Below are positions 11,792 to 24,100 of a DNA stretch of 64,000 bases, one piece after another. The stretch lies in NCBI GenBank assembly GCA_038030265.1, contig CM075939.1:26579253-26643252 (forward strand), in the 5' to 3' direction. The DNA is from Corythucha ciliata. Lineage: Eukaryota; Arthropoda; Insecta; Hemiptera; Tingidae. The notes below the pieces were generated by a model. It had not been told where the DNA came from, searched no databases, and saw only the letters and a list, made by a program, of their open reading frames with translations. Within the stretch, counting starts at the first letter, position 1. Every line of letters starts with the position of its first letter. Position numbers and translations under genes: made by a program.

Positions 11792-12893
11792 TTCATTCAA
11801 AAAATGCACTATTGGTCTCGCCCTGATGGTCGCACATATGGGTTGTGATACTTTTTTTTCACGTTTCAGAACCCCTAGAACACGAATCCGAGGTCGGTTC
11901 GATTTGCTATATATATATATATGGCCCCTCGCTTGTTAGCACGATCACGGTCGCAATTTTTGACTTAGGGAAACCAAATTTGGCCTAAAAATCAATAGTG
12001 TGAATATCTCGGACGAGTTCGTGATCCAGATGAATCGGTCCACGGGAACGGTGTGAAAGAGGGGTTTGAATTAGTTGAAAATTCGCTACCGCACGGCTGT
12101 TGCTGCAATTGTCCCCAAAATTGACTCGAGTAATGAGAAATGAACGCGCTTTCGTATGAGACCCTTGCGAACCAAATCCGTTGATATGGCAGGGGAGTTC
12201 TCGGCGGAGGGGAGCTATTAAATTAAAGGTATGCCTTACTGGACCACCCAATTACCAAAAAATTTCATTGACACTGAATTTTGAGCCTTCTCTTTTATTT
12301 GATTTGCCTACAGCCTAATAAATCTTGAGTAAAAAATCCTGAGGTGGGCCAAAAAGGGAGGAACAAAAAAAAATTTTAAAAAAAATTGTTTCGGATTCGA
12401 ACCCAGGCACTCCGCATTCCGCAATGGTGAAATAGTGACATACCATTTGACCTAATTTAACTGATCTGAAAATTAACGTAATCTGAAAAAAGTTTTGTTC
12501 CGACAGCAGCCTGTCGGGAAAAGTGCATTTCATTCATGCGACAATCGAGTCGAACCTCATAAGTTAGAACGATATCAATCAATTATGAATGAAATTTAGG
12601 CCGGGATAAATATTTTAATTGCAAATAACTCCTCTAACAAGAGTCCGCCTTCCCATATCGTATAGGCAACCAAACCGACTCTGTTTCATTTTTCATTTTC
12701 ATAATTTTGTTCCCCCTCAGTTGGTGCCAAAAAAGGGGCCTGCGGTAAAAAGAAACACGATTTTATGATTTTGACTTTCTATACCTCGGCCTAAATGTCA
12801 TTCATAATCGATTGATATCGTTCTAACTTATGAGGTTCGACTCGATTGTCGCATGAATGAAATGCACTTTTCCCGACAGGCTGCTGTCGGAAC
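11792..12893. repeat. Dispersed repeat, copy 2
   Basis: Same orientation and landmarks as 6861-8274, without the ~330-bp insertion. It ends in the second copy of the TTCCGACAGC foldback element (about 12493-12893). Differences are scattered substitutions and short indels. The copies lie ~5 kb apart with no retroviral genes between them, so they are not read as LTRs. Confidence 0.8.
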
Positions 12894-12899
12894 ATTTTT

Positions 12900-13780
12900 T
12901 TTTTATTTACTCATCGCGTTGAGTGGTTAAAGTTATTGAGGAAAGAGTAGGAAAAAATGAAAAAATCTTTCGGAAAGTATTTTTAATTAATTTTTAAAGT
13001 GAAGCATTTTGCAATGGTGGGGGAAAACGTCATTACTTACTCTTTTTATCACGCTTATCATAGGCAACCGAGCCTGCTTGTTGATGAGGAGGTAGTTATC
13101 AGTACTATGAATGTGAACATAGGCTTGGATTGTATTTTGTTTTTTCTTGTTCACGTTCTTATTTGTTGGATTTTTTTCTTGAATAGCGAGTGGTGAAACG
13201 TAGGATAACGGTTCGTAGATGTGAGGTTTGCGGGAGCCAACGATATATAAAAGAACTGGGTTGCTCATCACTGCTGATAAAGATCAGCTGATAAAAGCCA
13301 TCAAATAAGCTCCCATAGTGGATGAGAGGGGTGGAGTTTCAAAATAAGTGCCATATTGCCATAACTACACAAGGAGAGGGACTGGGTGATTGTTTACCAG
13401 GGGACGACCTGCCCCCTCCACGCCCCTCCAGTCCTCTGTGAGCAATCCAGGTTTATATATCGTTGGCAGGAGCTTTCAACAGTGCGGTGGTAGGAAGGTT
13501 CTACGACGGTAGCACTGATAAATAAGTGGGGTGAGTGGTTGGAAGGAACAGGTAGTGGTGATTGGTCAGGGGGAGATCATTGAGGAGGGGACAGTAAGTA
13601 GTGACGTCAAACGAAGTCTATCAGCTGATGGCTCACGAAAACTTTAAAAATCAATCAAAAATCAGTGCCCGCTCCTATCACGGTGCGGTTTTCACCGTTT
13701 AGTTCTATTTTAGCACCACTCTCGACCAAAAATGAAAAAAAGGAAAAATAAATTTCATGCAAGTTCTCTATCCCCTGACA
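12900..13780. repeat. Dispersed repeat family C, copy 1
   Basis: Matches 28935-29540 in the same orientation. Shared blocks include TATTTTTAATTAATTTTTAA, GTGCGGTTTTCACC / TTGCGGTTTTCACC, AGCACCACTCTCGAC and TTCATGCAAGTTCTCT. Contains a TGACGTCA motif near 13599-13606. No intact ORF. Confidence 0.65.
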
Positions 13781-14660
13781 TTTCCCGATATCCCCGGTCT
13801 GTGGCAACTGTTCCCCTGTTATGGCGATATCTACAACCAAATTGGATGGCCTAATTGGTTTCGTAACTTATTGGACCCGGAAACTTCTTTTTACACTCGC
13901 CATCAGTCGTTTTCAAACCAACCAAAAAGGAGTGTGTGCCACGGCTAGCTCTAATGTGAGACCTTGTCCGACGGAAAATGGCTGGCGATTTCAGAAGTGT
14001 CATCTCCCAGACCATAAAAAACGTCCTAAGCAGGTCCCAGACACGATAAAATGATACGGATTTTTCATACGGTAGGTTCCGGACTAATAGTACATTAAGG
14101 GGCATCAGGGGTTCCACAAAATTCCTCTCTCCTTGCCTATGCGTTAGTAAAGAAACGAGATTTTCAACATCTGTTTACTGGTTCACCGAAATTGGAGCAT
14201 CCCTACTGTAAATCATGCTGGGAGGCAATTAAAATTGACTGGGGGATTGGTTTTTCTAAGTTTTTTATTACAAAACTTCGGCTGAATAAAAAATTGCGTA
14301 CACGGTATTCCTCATTAGATCTCGGGCGACTACTGTCCAAGGCGAAGGCGACTAAGTGTCACTCTCGATTGTAATAATGAGTATCCCTTGTACCCCCGTA
14401 TCTTATATACTATTTTGTCCCGATTTTTCAAAAGTTAGCGTTTTCCATCGGTAGGGCTACAACGGTTTGTTACGCGTACTTTTGGAGGGGGAAGGGGGCG
14501 ATTGCCACCGCGAGGCTGCGACACACTGAAGCATCTTCAAGCGACAAAAATCATACTATACTTATCGGTGTTAATAAAGGTGATGTCGCGGCAAAAAGAG
14601 GGTGACACAGTGAAGAAAAGCGAAAATACGGTTAACGTACTGGGAACTGCTTTTACTCCA
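13781..14660. other. Unassigned, no supported gene
   Basis: Short stop-free stretches occur on both strands, but none has a recognisable domain or a consistent splice structure. Confidence 0.4.
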
Positions 14661-15609
14661 TAAAGCCCTGTACACACGGAGACAGAAATGTCATAACACA
14701 AGTCATAACATCTCGAAGCAAGATATTGTACGCCACTTCTGTCTAGCCCCTTGTGTTCACACGAGGACATTCATGTCATGACATGGTAGCGGGTAGCCTG
14801 TTGGTAATCTCTGATTCAGCGAATGAATTGTCTCATTGTCTTTTAGTTCTTGTGTTCACTATGTTTTTAATTTTAACTATTCTTTTCAGAACGAAATCCC
14901 CAATACCATTTTCTTTCGTTCGGAATTGAAGTGCAGACCTTCTTTTAAAAAAAAAAAAATGTGTCCGCTCCTCCTGTGCTCCAAAGTTCAATAATTTTGG
15001 TGGTTTAGTTTGCTAAAATCGTGTTTCCTACAAGGACAATTCATCATTCCAATTTATTTGGTGGTGTTGAAAGCGGTAGTTGGCACCACGGCAGCTAGTT
15101 CTACTCTTCACGCAATAATGACTGTCCAAAATAAAATATAAGGATGAACAAATAGACGGTATAAGAGTAGCTGTTTCGTGAAATTCTTAATGCAATTTAA
15201 TGAAATACATCTAGCTGTTTTATTACAAACTTGTTTAGCACAGGTAAAGTAAAGGCACTCACGCATCTCATGTGAGTGTCATGTCATGAGTGATGCCATT
15301 ACTGCCTCGACTCCAATCCATTTTTTTTCCAAACTTCACTTGAACATTGAAACAACAGAACGCTCTCAACAACAACAAGTTACAAGCTCACTTCCACGGT
15401 TTTAATAATCCCTATATATGAAGGTTGGATTGAAAGGGAAGGTTGTTAGACATTTCTGTCTAGAAAGATGTCACCGTAGAATTCTCAAAATTTGTTGTGA
15501 CAGATATGGTATGATATCAAATGTTATGACTTTTTCGTGTTCACACGGAGACTTTTCTGTCATGCCACGGATGACATGACAGAAAAGTCTCCGTGTGTAC
15601 AGGCTTTAA
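14661..15609. mobile_element. TIR element, ~950 bp
   Basis: Starts TAAAGCCCTGTACACACGGA and ends TCCGTGTGTACAGGCTTTAA. Subterminal GACAGAAATGTCAT-type palindromes repeat inside both ends. No transposase. Its right TTAA (15606-15609) is shared with the next MITE. Confidence 0.7.
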
Positions 15610-16006
15610 GGGGGAGTTGCACATGTGTTTCCTCGACCCCCCTCTAATCTTACCTCGCCTACTCCGCGTTACGGAAATTACCGCCGTATTTCTGCACCAA
15701 TCGTGGACTTCAAGGGCTCATTTAAATCTTCAGGAAATTCCGCACAAGCGTACGATCTTCCTTTTTCACATTTCATCCCTAAAATAACTGTAAAACGCAC
15801 ACAAACTTTTACCTTGAAAATTCACACTCGTTCGACGACTTATTTAGGAAAGCAAGATCGTACGCTTGTGCGGAATTTCCTGAAGATTTAAATGAGCCCT
15901 TGAAGTCCACGATTGGTGCAGAAATACGGCGGTAATATCCGTAACGCGGAGTAGGCGAGGTGTGATTGGAGGGGGTCGAGGAAACACATGTACAACTCCC
16001 CCTTAA
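15606..16006. mobile_element. ~400-bp foldback MITE with TTAA ends
   Basis: Bounded by TTAAGGGGGAGTTGCACATG and its complement ending CAACTCCCCCTTAA. Almost the whole element is two inverted ~190-bp arms (CCTCGACCCCC, GCGTTACGGAAATTACCGCC, AGGAAATTCCGCACAAGCGT) around a short centre. TTAA at both edges suggests a piggyBac-type target preference. Confidence 0.8.
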
Positions 16007-18117
16007 GGGAGGGCGGTTCTCTGCAAACTCTATCATCCGTTCTGGGTCCTCCATCGCAAGATCACAAGAGATTGAAAATTGAGTACTAAAAACAACCTCA
16101 ACAGTCTGAGCTTGAGTACTGGGGAGTGATTCTGTAACTTTTCCAAAATATAGAATTTCCTATCGGAAAGTCATGTGTTTCATTTAGAAATCACATTGCT
16201 TGAAAAATGTGCAAGTTCCCAATTGAAGAAATGTGTATAAAAAATGTGATTTATTTAATTTTATTGACTGATTCTGCATAGTTATGTTTTTTACTTATTT
16301 TCGCTATTAGTGCATTTTATTCAAGCACTTTCATTTCATTTCATTTGACAGTTGTATTATTATTGTATCCAGCCCTCAAAGTTTTTCAAGATTTACGGGG
16401 TACATGAGGCCTGGATCCCATTTAAAAAAAAAAAACACACAAAAACAAAAAAAGGATGAAGGAACCGGCTCAAGCACGTGGTCAGCCCCTTCACCTTCAA
16501 CACAATTCGACTTATTCAACAATCTTCAAGTGTTCACGATGACCATCGAACTCAATAGTTTTCGTTTGTTGTAAACAAATTCCTCAAGAGAATTGACATT
16601 TTTTCATTTTTTAAGCACCCCACTGCACTGTGCTTTTTCCTGCAGGCCGACGCTTCAAGAGGCGAACGTCAGACCAAAATCGCCGAGTAACATACTCTGT
16701 CAGTCAACGATCTCACGTCCGATCCTCGACGGTCCTACGGCCACACACCTTCAGTTTTCACGTACTGCAGTGATAAATGTGTGGGTAACCCCGATCAACG
16801 GCCTCACGATTGCCTTCAGTTAAACTGAAAGTGTATGGAGCGCTTTAGGAATAAGTGTACCTCGTTGACACAAACACGTAAGGGATGGGGGGGGGAGGGA
16901 TCACTCAGGCTTTTTATAAAAAAAAAAAAAGTGCTGAGGTACGGAGAAAACGCTCACATGAAGAACGTTCATTGAAGCGGTACATAATCTGCACACTTTT
17001 TTACCGGGGGAAAAAGTTTACGGGAATTTAATCCCGTCGGGTGCATGAGTCGCCGATGGTTATTTGTTAAGGATCGCGAACTTGACGCTCGCGAATATAG
17101 GGGAAATGAGAAATTCAAGTTTAGCTTTACATCTATCTAACCTACAAAACCTACAGGACGCGTGATCGTGGGAAGGTCGTGTTGCGAATTCAAACTTATT
17201 GAATTTGATTAGCGTTAAAGACGAGTAATAGTAAATCTGTGTGAGTGATCCTCTTAAAATCTCTGTAAATCACAGAGGCAGCGCAGGCGAAAGCCGCGGG
17301 TGACAGCTTTGATTCGAGTATTTTCTAGCGTATCATGGCAGGACTTTGAACTTGAGAAATACGAAACCGGACACAATCGCATCTTCGGATTAGAATACGA
17401 AGATTTTAAGCAATAAGTTGCACCGCAATTTGATGACTCATGAAAACGATAAAAAAAACAGCTCGTAGGGCTTATACTAATATGAATTTTTTTTAATAGT
17501 AGTTTCATGCTGTAAATTAACAAATAAAATTCGACTCACCAGCCATTGAATAGAATGCAACACAGTGAACAATATGCAATGTCACAGTTTGCTTGAGGGT
17601 GAAGCTTCGTTGAACTATAGAAATTGAACACCGCCGGCTTGCTCTTCTTTCTTTACTGCTTTCGAAGTTTCGATACCCAGCAATCCAGCGCGTTCAAACA
17701 CGAACACGAGCAAAATGTGGCGTGGAAGGGATGGTAGGAGGGTAAGGTTAAGGGGGAGGGTCGTCGCCAAGAAGTGCAGAGATCAGCTGAGTTGACACAG
17801 AGGTTTGGGAGTTTTTGAAGGCCACGTGGGACTTTTTTCCCGCCCTCATCCGGTGAGCGATGGCCGATGCCTTCGAAAATGCGAATCAAGAGCTTTGAGC
17901 TTTCACGAAAGTCGACGTCGCTTTGCTTTCCCTAGACATTAGAAGCCAACGCTCAAAATCCCCCCTGCTTGCCATGGCCCGGGGCGCTAAATTCTCCTCC
18001 TTGCTTGTAACTTTCCAATGAGTGATATGCCAGAGATATGATGAAATGATGTGTTTACTGTTTACCGGGATTTTTGTCTTGGATTTAGTGTGAATTGAAA
18101 ACTGTTAGTCTGCTGTG
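16007..18117. other. Intergenic and 5' region of TSEN34
   Basis: Contains an A-rich tract at 16424-16456 after a CATGAGGCCTGGATCCCATT block (possibly a retroposon tail), G and A tracts near 16885-16930, and no exon I can support. The TSEN34 promoter and 5'UTR should lie in the last few hundred bases, but no TATA box stands out. Confidence 0.4.
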
Positions 18118-21100
18118 ATGTGCCCTAAAGGAGTAAGAATACTTCTGCAACATGATACCGCACTCGTCTGGCGTGTCAAAGGTAAATAACATCGAGTCCA
18201 AAATTACAGTCAAATTCCTTCATAAAAGGCCAACCCACAGATTGGATGATTCTAAGGAGCGAACACAGAGTCATGGGTCACCTAATTGGATGCCTGGCTC
18301 ACCTGCCTAGGCAGGAAGTGCAGAATGGTCTACCGATGGTACTTCTTCCCGAGGAGGTGACATTTCTCGTCGAGAAAAACCTGGCCCACGTCGTCGAGTA
18401 CAAAAATCCTGGTCGGGCCTTCACGTGCGAGGAGAAGAAATTATACGATGATTACTTGGAAAAATCATTCGAAGAACAGGTAGGTCGCTTGGGCTACCCG
18501 TGGGCGTATAATATGTCGTATTGTTATCGACGTTTAAATTGCATCAGATCAAATTCCAAGTTGACAAGAAGAGAGTGGAACTTAATGGCATGATTGACCG
18601 AATCGTCGAGGGTAAAAGGAGGAAATTGGCTCGCGAGCGAGGAACTGCGTTGTCTGATGTTGAAGTAGACCGTGATGCGATTTTCGAAACAGAACTGAAG
18701 CGTTCGACCTCCGATTTATCTTCAGGCCTTAGCGTTCACATTCCTACTGGTAAGCACACTTTTCTCTTGGTGTGATAAGTGTCAAAAAGAGTCGTCAACC
18801 CCTCAGAAATAGGGTTGCCAACACGACATTTGGAAAAGTTGGGACCGAAAAGTTCTAAACCCCAATTATGAGAGAAAAAAAACGGGGCGTTTCACTGAAA
18901 TTTAAAATTATTTACTGAATACATTAAAGGCGTAGCCAGCCCTTAATCCAGAGGTGGAAAGCTTCACTTCACTGTAGAAGATTTCAGCAGTGGCGGCGGT
19001 TAAGGGCATTGGTGGAGCAAGAATCTGAGCAGTTCAGATTTACCCCCCCCCCCCTAGAAAATACTATTTTGCGAATCAATTATGTCTACATGTGCAAAAA
19101 ATACAATTCTTGAGGCAAAAATTCCAAATCCTCACCAAATTTACCGCCTCTTCATGAAATTCTCTTGTCTCTGGGTTAATTTTGTTGGGTAATTCGAGTC
19201 CTAAAGACACAGTATTACTAGATAAATGACGTGTTGTAAGCTAAATCAGCTACAAAATGGCGTATTCGCACTATTCAGAGCAGAAACTTAGTGTGAAAGA
19301 GCAAGATTAAGGGGGAGTTGCACATGTGTTTCCTCGACCCCCCTCCAATCACACCTCGCCTACTCCGCGTTACGGAAATTACCGCCGTATTTCTGCACCA
19401 ATCCTGAACTTCAAGGGCTCATTTAAATCTTCAGGAAATTCCGCACAAGCGTACGATCTTCATATTTCATCCCTAAAATAACTGTAAAACGCACACAAAC
19501 TTTTACCTTGAAAATTCACACTCGTTCGACGACTTATTTAGGAAAGCAAGATCGTACGCTTGTGCGGAATTTCCTGAAGATTTAAATGAGCCCTTGAAGT
19601 CCACGATTGGTGCAGAAACACGGCGGTAATTTCCGTAACGCGGACTAGGTGAGGTATGATTGGAGGGGGGTCGAGGAAACACATGTACAACTCCCACTCA
19701 AGCCGTGAACAGTAGCGTACCGTGGTAAGGGCGAGGGGGTCAGACCTCCCCGGGGCACCTATCAGAGAATGCCCCGGAAAAGCTTAAATATGGGAAATTG
19801 ATTATTTTTAGATTCATGTTCATAGATTTAGGCACGTGAAAAGGTGTTTTGATATACTGTGACTTGACTCATTTTGACGATTTTTAGCCCATCCGGCTTG
19901 GAGAATAGAACGTTAATGTTGATCAACAATATGGCTAAATGTTCGATCGAGCCCACGAAAGACAATTCTTACGGCTGAAATTGAAAAAACTTGTGCCTTC
20001 TGAAGCAAATTCGCGGCTAAAGTAGAGAAAATACGCTGATTCCCTAGTTTATTTAGGTCCTTAAGCAGATAAAATTGAGAAGGCGCTCTAATGTGCCGAT
20101 GTTGGGGCGAGTATGCGGCAAAAAAGTTGGAAAAAGTGCTAATATTCGTGGCTAAAACTGCAAAAAAGCGCTCATTCCTGGTTTCTCGATGCAACTGTCA
20201 GACAATAATTTAGACAAAATCGTTGATTCTTGGTGTATAGAGCAATTTTACGGCTAAAATGTACCTAAAGACCGCTAATGTGCTGTTTTTGGGCCAAGCC
20301 CGTGGCTAAAATTGAGAAAAACCGCCTAATCCGTCGATGAAATTAAGTCAAAGCGCTAATTCAAGAATAACATGTAGACAAAACGTTAATTTGCGTATAA
20401 TTATTATTTTTTTAATCACTTATTCGCGGCTGAAATTGAAATAACGCCAATTCGTGTCTTCTAAAGGATACTTCGAGGCTATAGCTAAGAAAAAGTGCTA
20501 ATCCATAACTAAATTGAATTGAAATGAAATGGCCAATGTGGCGCTAAAATGTAAAACAAACGCCTTACTCACGACTAGTATTGAAAAAATCAATAATTAG
20601 CGCGGCTAAAAATAAGGAAAACTCTAAATTTCACCTCAAATTGAGAAAAATGGCTAATTCGCGGCTAAAAATTGAGCAAAAAGCCAATTTGTAGCAAACA
20701 TTGATAAAAATCGCGATATCAATCGTTAATTAAAGAGCTGACTCAAACCTTTATCTGTTTCATGATCAAATATTTCGTCATGGCTCGCAGATGATTTGTC
20801 TAAATCAGTTCTTTAAATTTCTTAATCGACAATTGATAAAGCGGGCCTAAAAATGATAATTTTACGTTCAAATTCAGAAAAGTGAAAATTCCCTGCTGAA
20901 AATTGAGTAAAAGCGCTGTTTCGCGGATAAAATGGACAAAAATCCCAACAAATGTTCAAAATTGAAAATACGCAGATTCTCGGCTTCTGAATGCAACTTA
21001 TTTGAGGCTAAAAGTGAGAAAAAGCACTGATGCAGAGCAGATAGTAAGGGGCCTCATAGAGTTATCCGCCCGGGCCCCGATAGATGTAGATCCGCCAGTG

Positions 21101-24100
21101 GCTGTGAAATGTACTTTCCCCTCTGAGTCAAATTGCCCATTGAGCACATTAAAATATACTTTTCGAGGGGGTTAGCCATTCAAAGCCAAATTTCGTGGAT
21201 TTGGATCCCGAAGAAACAAATTTCTCGGGTTTTAATCACCCAAAAAGACCAACCAGGAGGACGAAACAGTTGATTCCTGAGTCACATTCCTCTTCTTTAT
21301 GGTCTTGACTGGAATTTTCTTGGTTAGATGTCTAGAATTGACAGTTTTCACCCTTTTAAGCCACAATTTCAAAGATTTGGCCCTTTGAAAAATAAATTTT
21401 GAAGAATTGATTCCCTCAAATCGAAATTAGCGGGGTTGACTAATTAAAAAGTCGTATTTCACAGGGTTCAAGATATCAATTTCACACGTTTGTGGCCTTC
21501 ATAGAAGCAATTTCGTAGATTCGGCACTAAGGGAACCCAATTTCCACGTTTGGCTCCATAAAAACAAGCAACTCTGGTAGTTATATTTGGCTCTTTCAAA
21601 GCCCAAAGTTTGCAGATCTAGCTGGTGAACCTGAATCATGTTGTCGAAGGTTCGAACGATAATTTTAGGAGGCAAATTCAACACGAAACCATTTTTTTCT
21701 CGATTCCTCAAACATCGGCTGCTCCACCAATTAGAGCGTTGGGGGAGCATTCGCTGACCCTGAACCCCACTTCCGCCGCCACTGGATTTCAGCAGCACTG
21801 TTGCATATTGCCCACCTTGATGGCTGGACGCGAATGGGGCGTTATCTAAGGGGTGCAAATGGGTCACACGCCCCGGCTGCAACCACACTCTGGTGACAGT
21901 CGATCTTGGCCAGTATTCTCAGTCAGCTCGATTTTATAATGGGACGATGGCCTTCAACAGAAAACACAAACCACTGTTTGCCAACCGTCTGTTGGCAAAC
22001 TGGAATCGAGCTGCAACCACACTGTTGCAGCCGGCTTCTTAGGACAGATTTTCTCACTCACCTGTTCTTTTTCTTGGATAGGAAGCAGAATTGGTCTGAT
22101 AGGTCACGCGTTACAAACCCCGCTAAGTTTCGTATTTGAAGGAGGCACACCACGAAGTAGGTTCCTAAAAGTTTCAGATTCGCGAAATTTGGTGTTAGTA
22201 AAGCCGGCTCCACACATATGGTACTTGGCAATTAACGAGCAAAATGTTTCCCAAATATGCGATAGTGTGGAAGGGTGCTCGCTTTTCGCCAAATCACGAA
22301 TATTCGGTATTCGGGTGCTCCTTTTAGTACGGGGAATACGAATACGTCATTCACTCATTCTTGCAGCTGGGATAGCTCAATTAAACGTTGAGGACCCGGA
22401 CGATTTTCTAACCCGACTGACTTGGTCTGACGAGTCGGCTAGAGAGACAGAAGCGAGGACCTTATGCCCCCTGGGAAGCGGTGTACCAGCTACATAATCG
22501 GCTCAGTATCCGGGATAATGCGACCAAGAAGACCGAGTAGCTCTGATAGCTGAAAGTATGAGGTCGAAAGGGAGAAATCGGACCGACGTGACACCCTCTT
22601 GAAAGTTTGTGCTGTGAGCCCAATGGGCGTGAGAGTGAAAACCCAGATTTAACCATATTCCCTACGTCTAATCAGCCGGTGGATGCTGTTTTTAACTCTT
22701 CAAATTGCATAGCATTTAGAGTTTGTGGACTCTTTCTCTAGTGATTGTTATTCGATACCATACTGGCATCATTCGAATTATTCCCTAGTCTAGATACATT
22801 TTTCTCCACAAGTAAATTGTAGAAGGCATGCATCATCTGATTTTCGGTGAGATCCTTTATTTACCGTGCCAAGTGTCAAGTCTATGCGTGGATTCTGCTT
22901 TAAACGAAATTGTACTGCCAAAGGGGATTTTTGCATGGCCAAAATTCAGGACTGGCCACAATATCTAGCGAACGTCCACTTTTCTGCTATTTTACCTATC
23001 TGAATTCACTTTGTTCCATTGAATTTTCTCTTCAAAGATGCCCTACATTTCCTCCTCTATCTTGCAACCTCCATGAGTTATTAACATATTTAACGAATAT
23101 TCGTATTTCCCAAAGCGAGTAAATCGCATGTTTTTGCTGGATTTTCACAAATACCGAGCCGAGCAGTTTGGCGAACACCGAATATTCGGTATTCGTCGAA
23201 TACCGCATGAGTGAAGCCGGCTTAAAGGCCCGTTCACATGCTCTATGTTTACGTTGTGTGGAGTCTATGCAGCCAAATAAATTTATTCCCTCGAAAAATG
23301 AAGCATTTCTATAGGTTGCACAGACACCACACAACACAAACATAGTGCTTGTGAACGGACCTTAAGAGTTAAATCTATAACATTGTTTTTTTGTTTGTTT
23401 TTTTAAATTAACCATGCCAGCAAAATTTGCAGGATATTTGAGTGAGCCAACACCACGATCCCACGAAATTGGGTTTTCCATTTTTGGGTCCAAATTTACT
23501 TAATATTGAATTACGTCTGCTAGAACTTCCCAACGGGTTTTGGGTGGTAGACTGGGTAGGTACGTTAGTCTTTCCATGCGGAGCTTTTTATATTACCAAA
23601 ATTTCAAAGGTCCCACCAAAGGTTCTATTTTTTGCCCAAATTTGCTAACCATGAAGGACTGTCTGCAAGCGCTTTCCACGGCGATTGAGACGACAGATTA
23701 GGCGTGTTAGTCCCTCCATGGGGAGTAGTTTCAATGACCAAAATTTTAGGAGCCCGGAACGGAACGGAAGGTTCCATTTTTGGGTCCAAATCTGCGTAGA
23801 CTGAAGTACCGTCTGCCAGAACTTCCCACCGGGTTTGGAGTAGCAGACTAGGCGTGTCAGTCCTTTCACAAGGAGCAGTTTCAATGACCAAAATTTCAGA
23901 AGTCCACGGAAGGTTCCAGTTTTAAGTCCAAATTTGCGTACCGTCTGCCAGCATCTTCCCTTCGTGAACGAGGTGGCAGAAGCGGATTTCCTATACCCAC
24001 GTGCCTTGAAGGAACTCTCACGGAGTTCTCAGCTCTCCGAAAGCAGTTGCGAATTCGGCGAATTTTTGCATTTTGAAATGGCCGCCATTTCTTAACCCCC

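Noticed and set aside
6861..12893. Two direct copies as LTRs of a retrotransposon
   Set aside because: No gag/pol, primer-binding site or TG...CA ends; each copy ends in a foldback element instead.
13757..14374. Plus-strand open stretches as exons of an unknown gene
   Set aside because: Short, in different frames, without convincing splice sites or recognisable domains.
17254..17889. Minus-strand frames upstream of TSEN34 as a divergent gene
   Set aside because: No domain, no splice pattern, and low-complexity boundaries.
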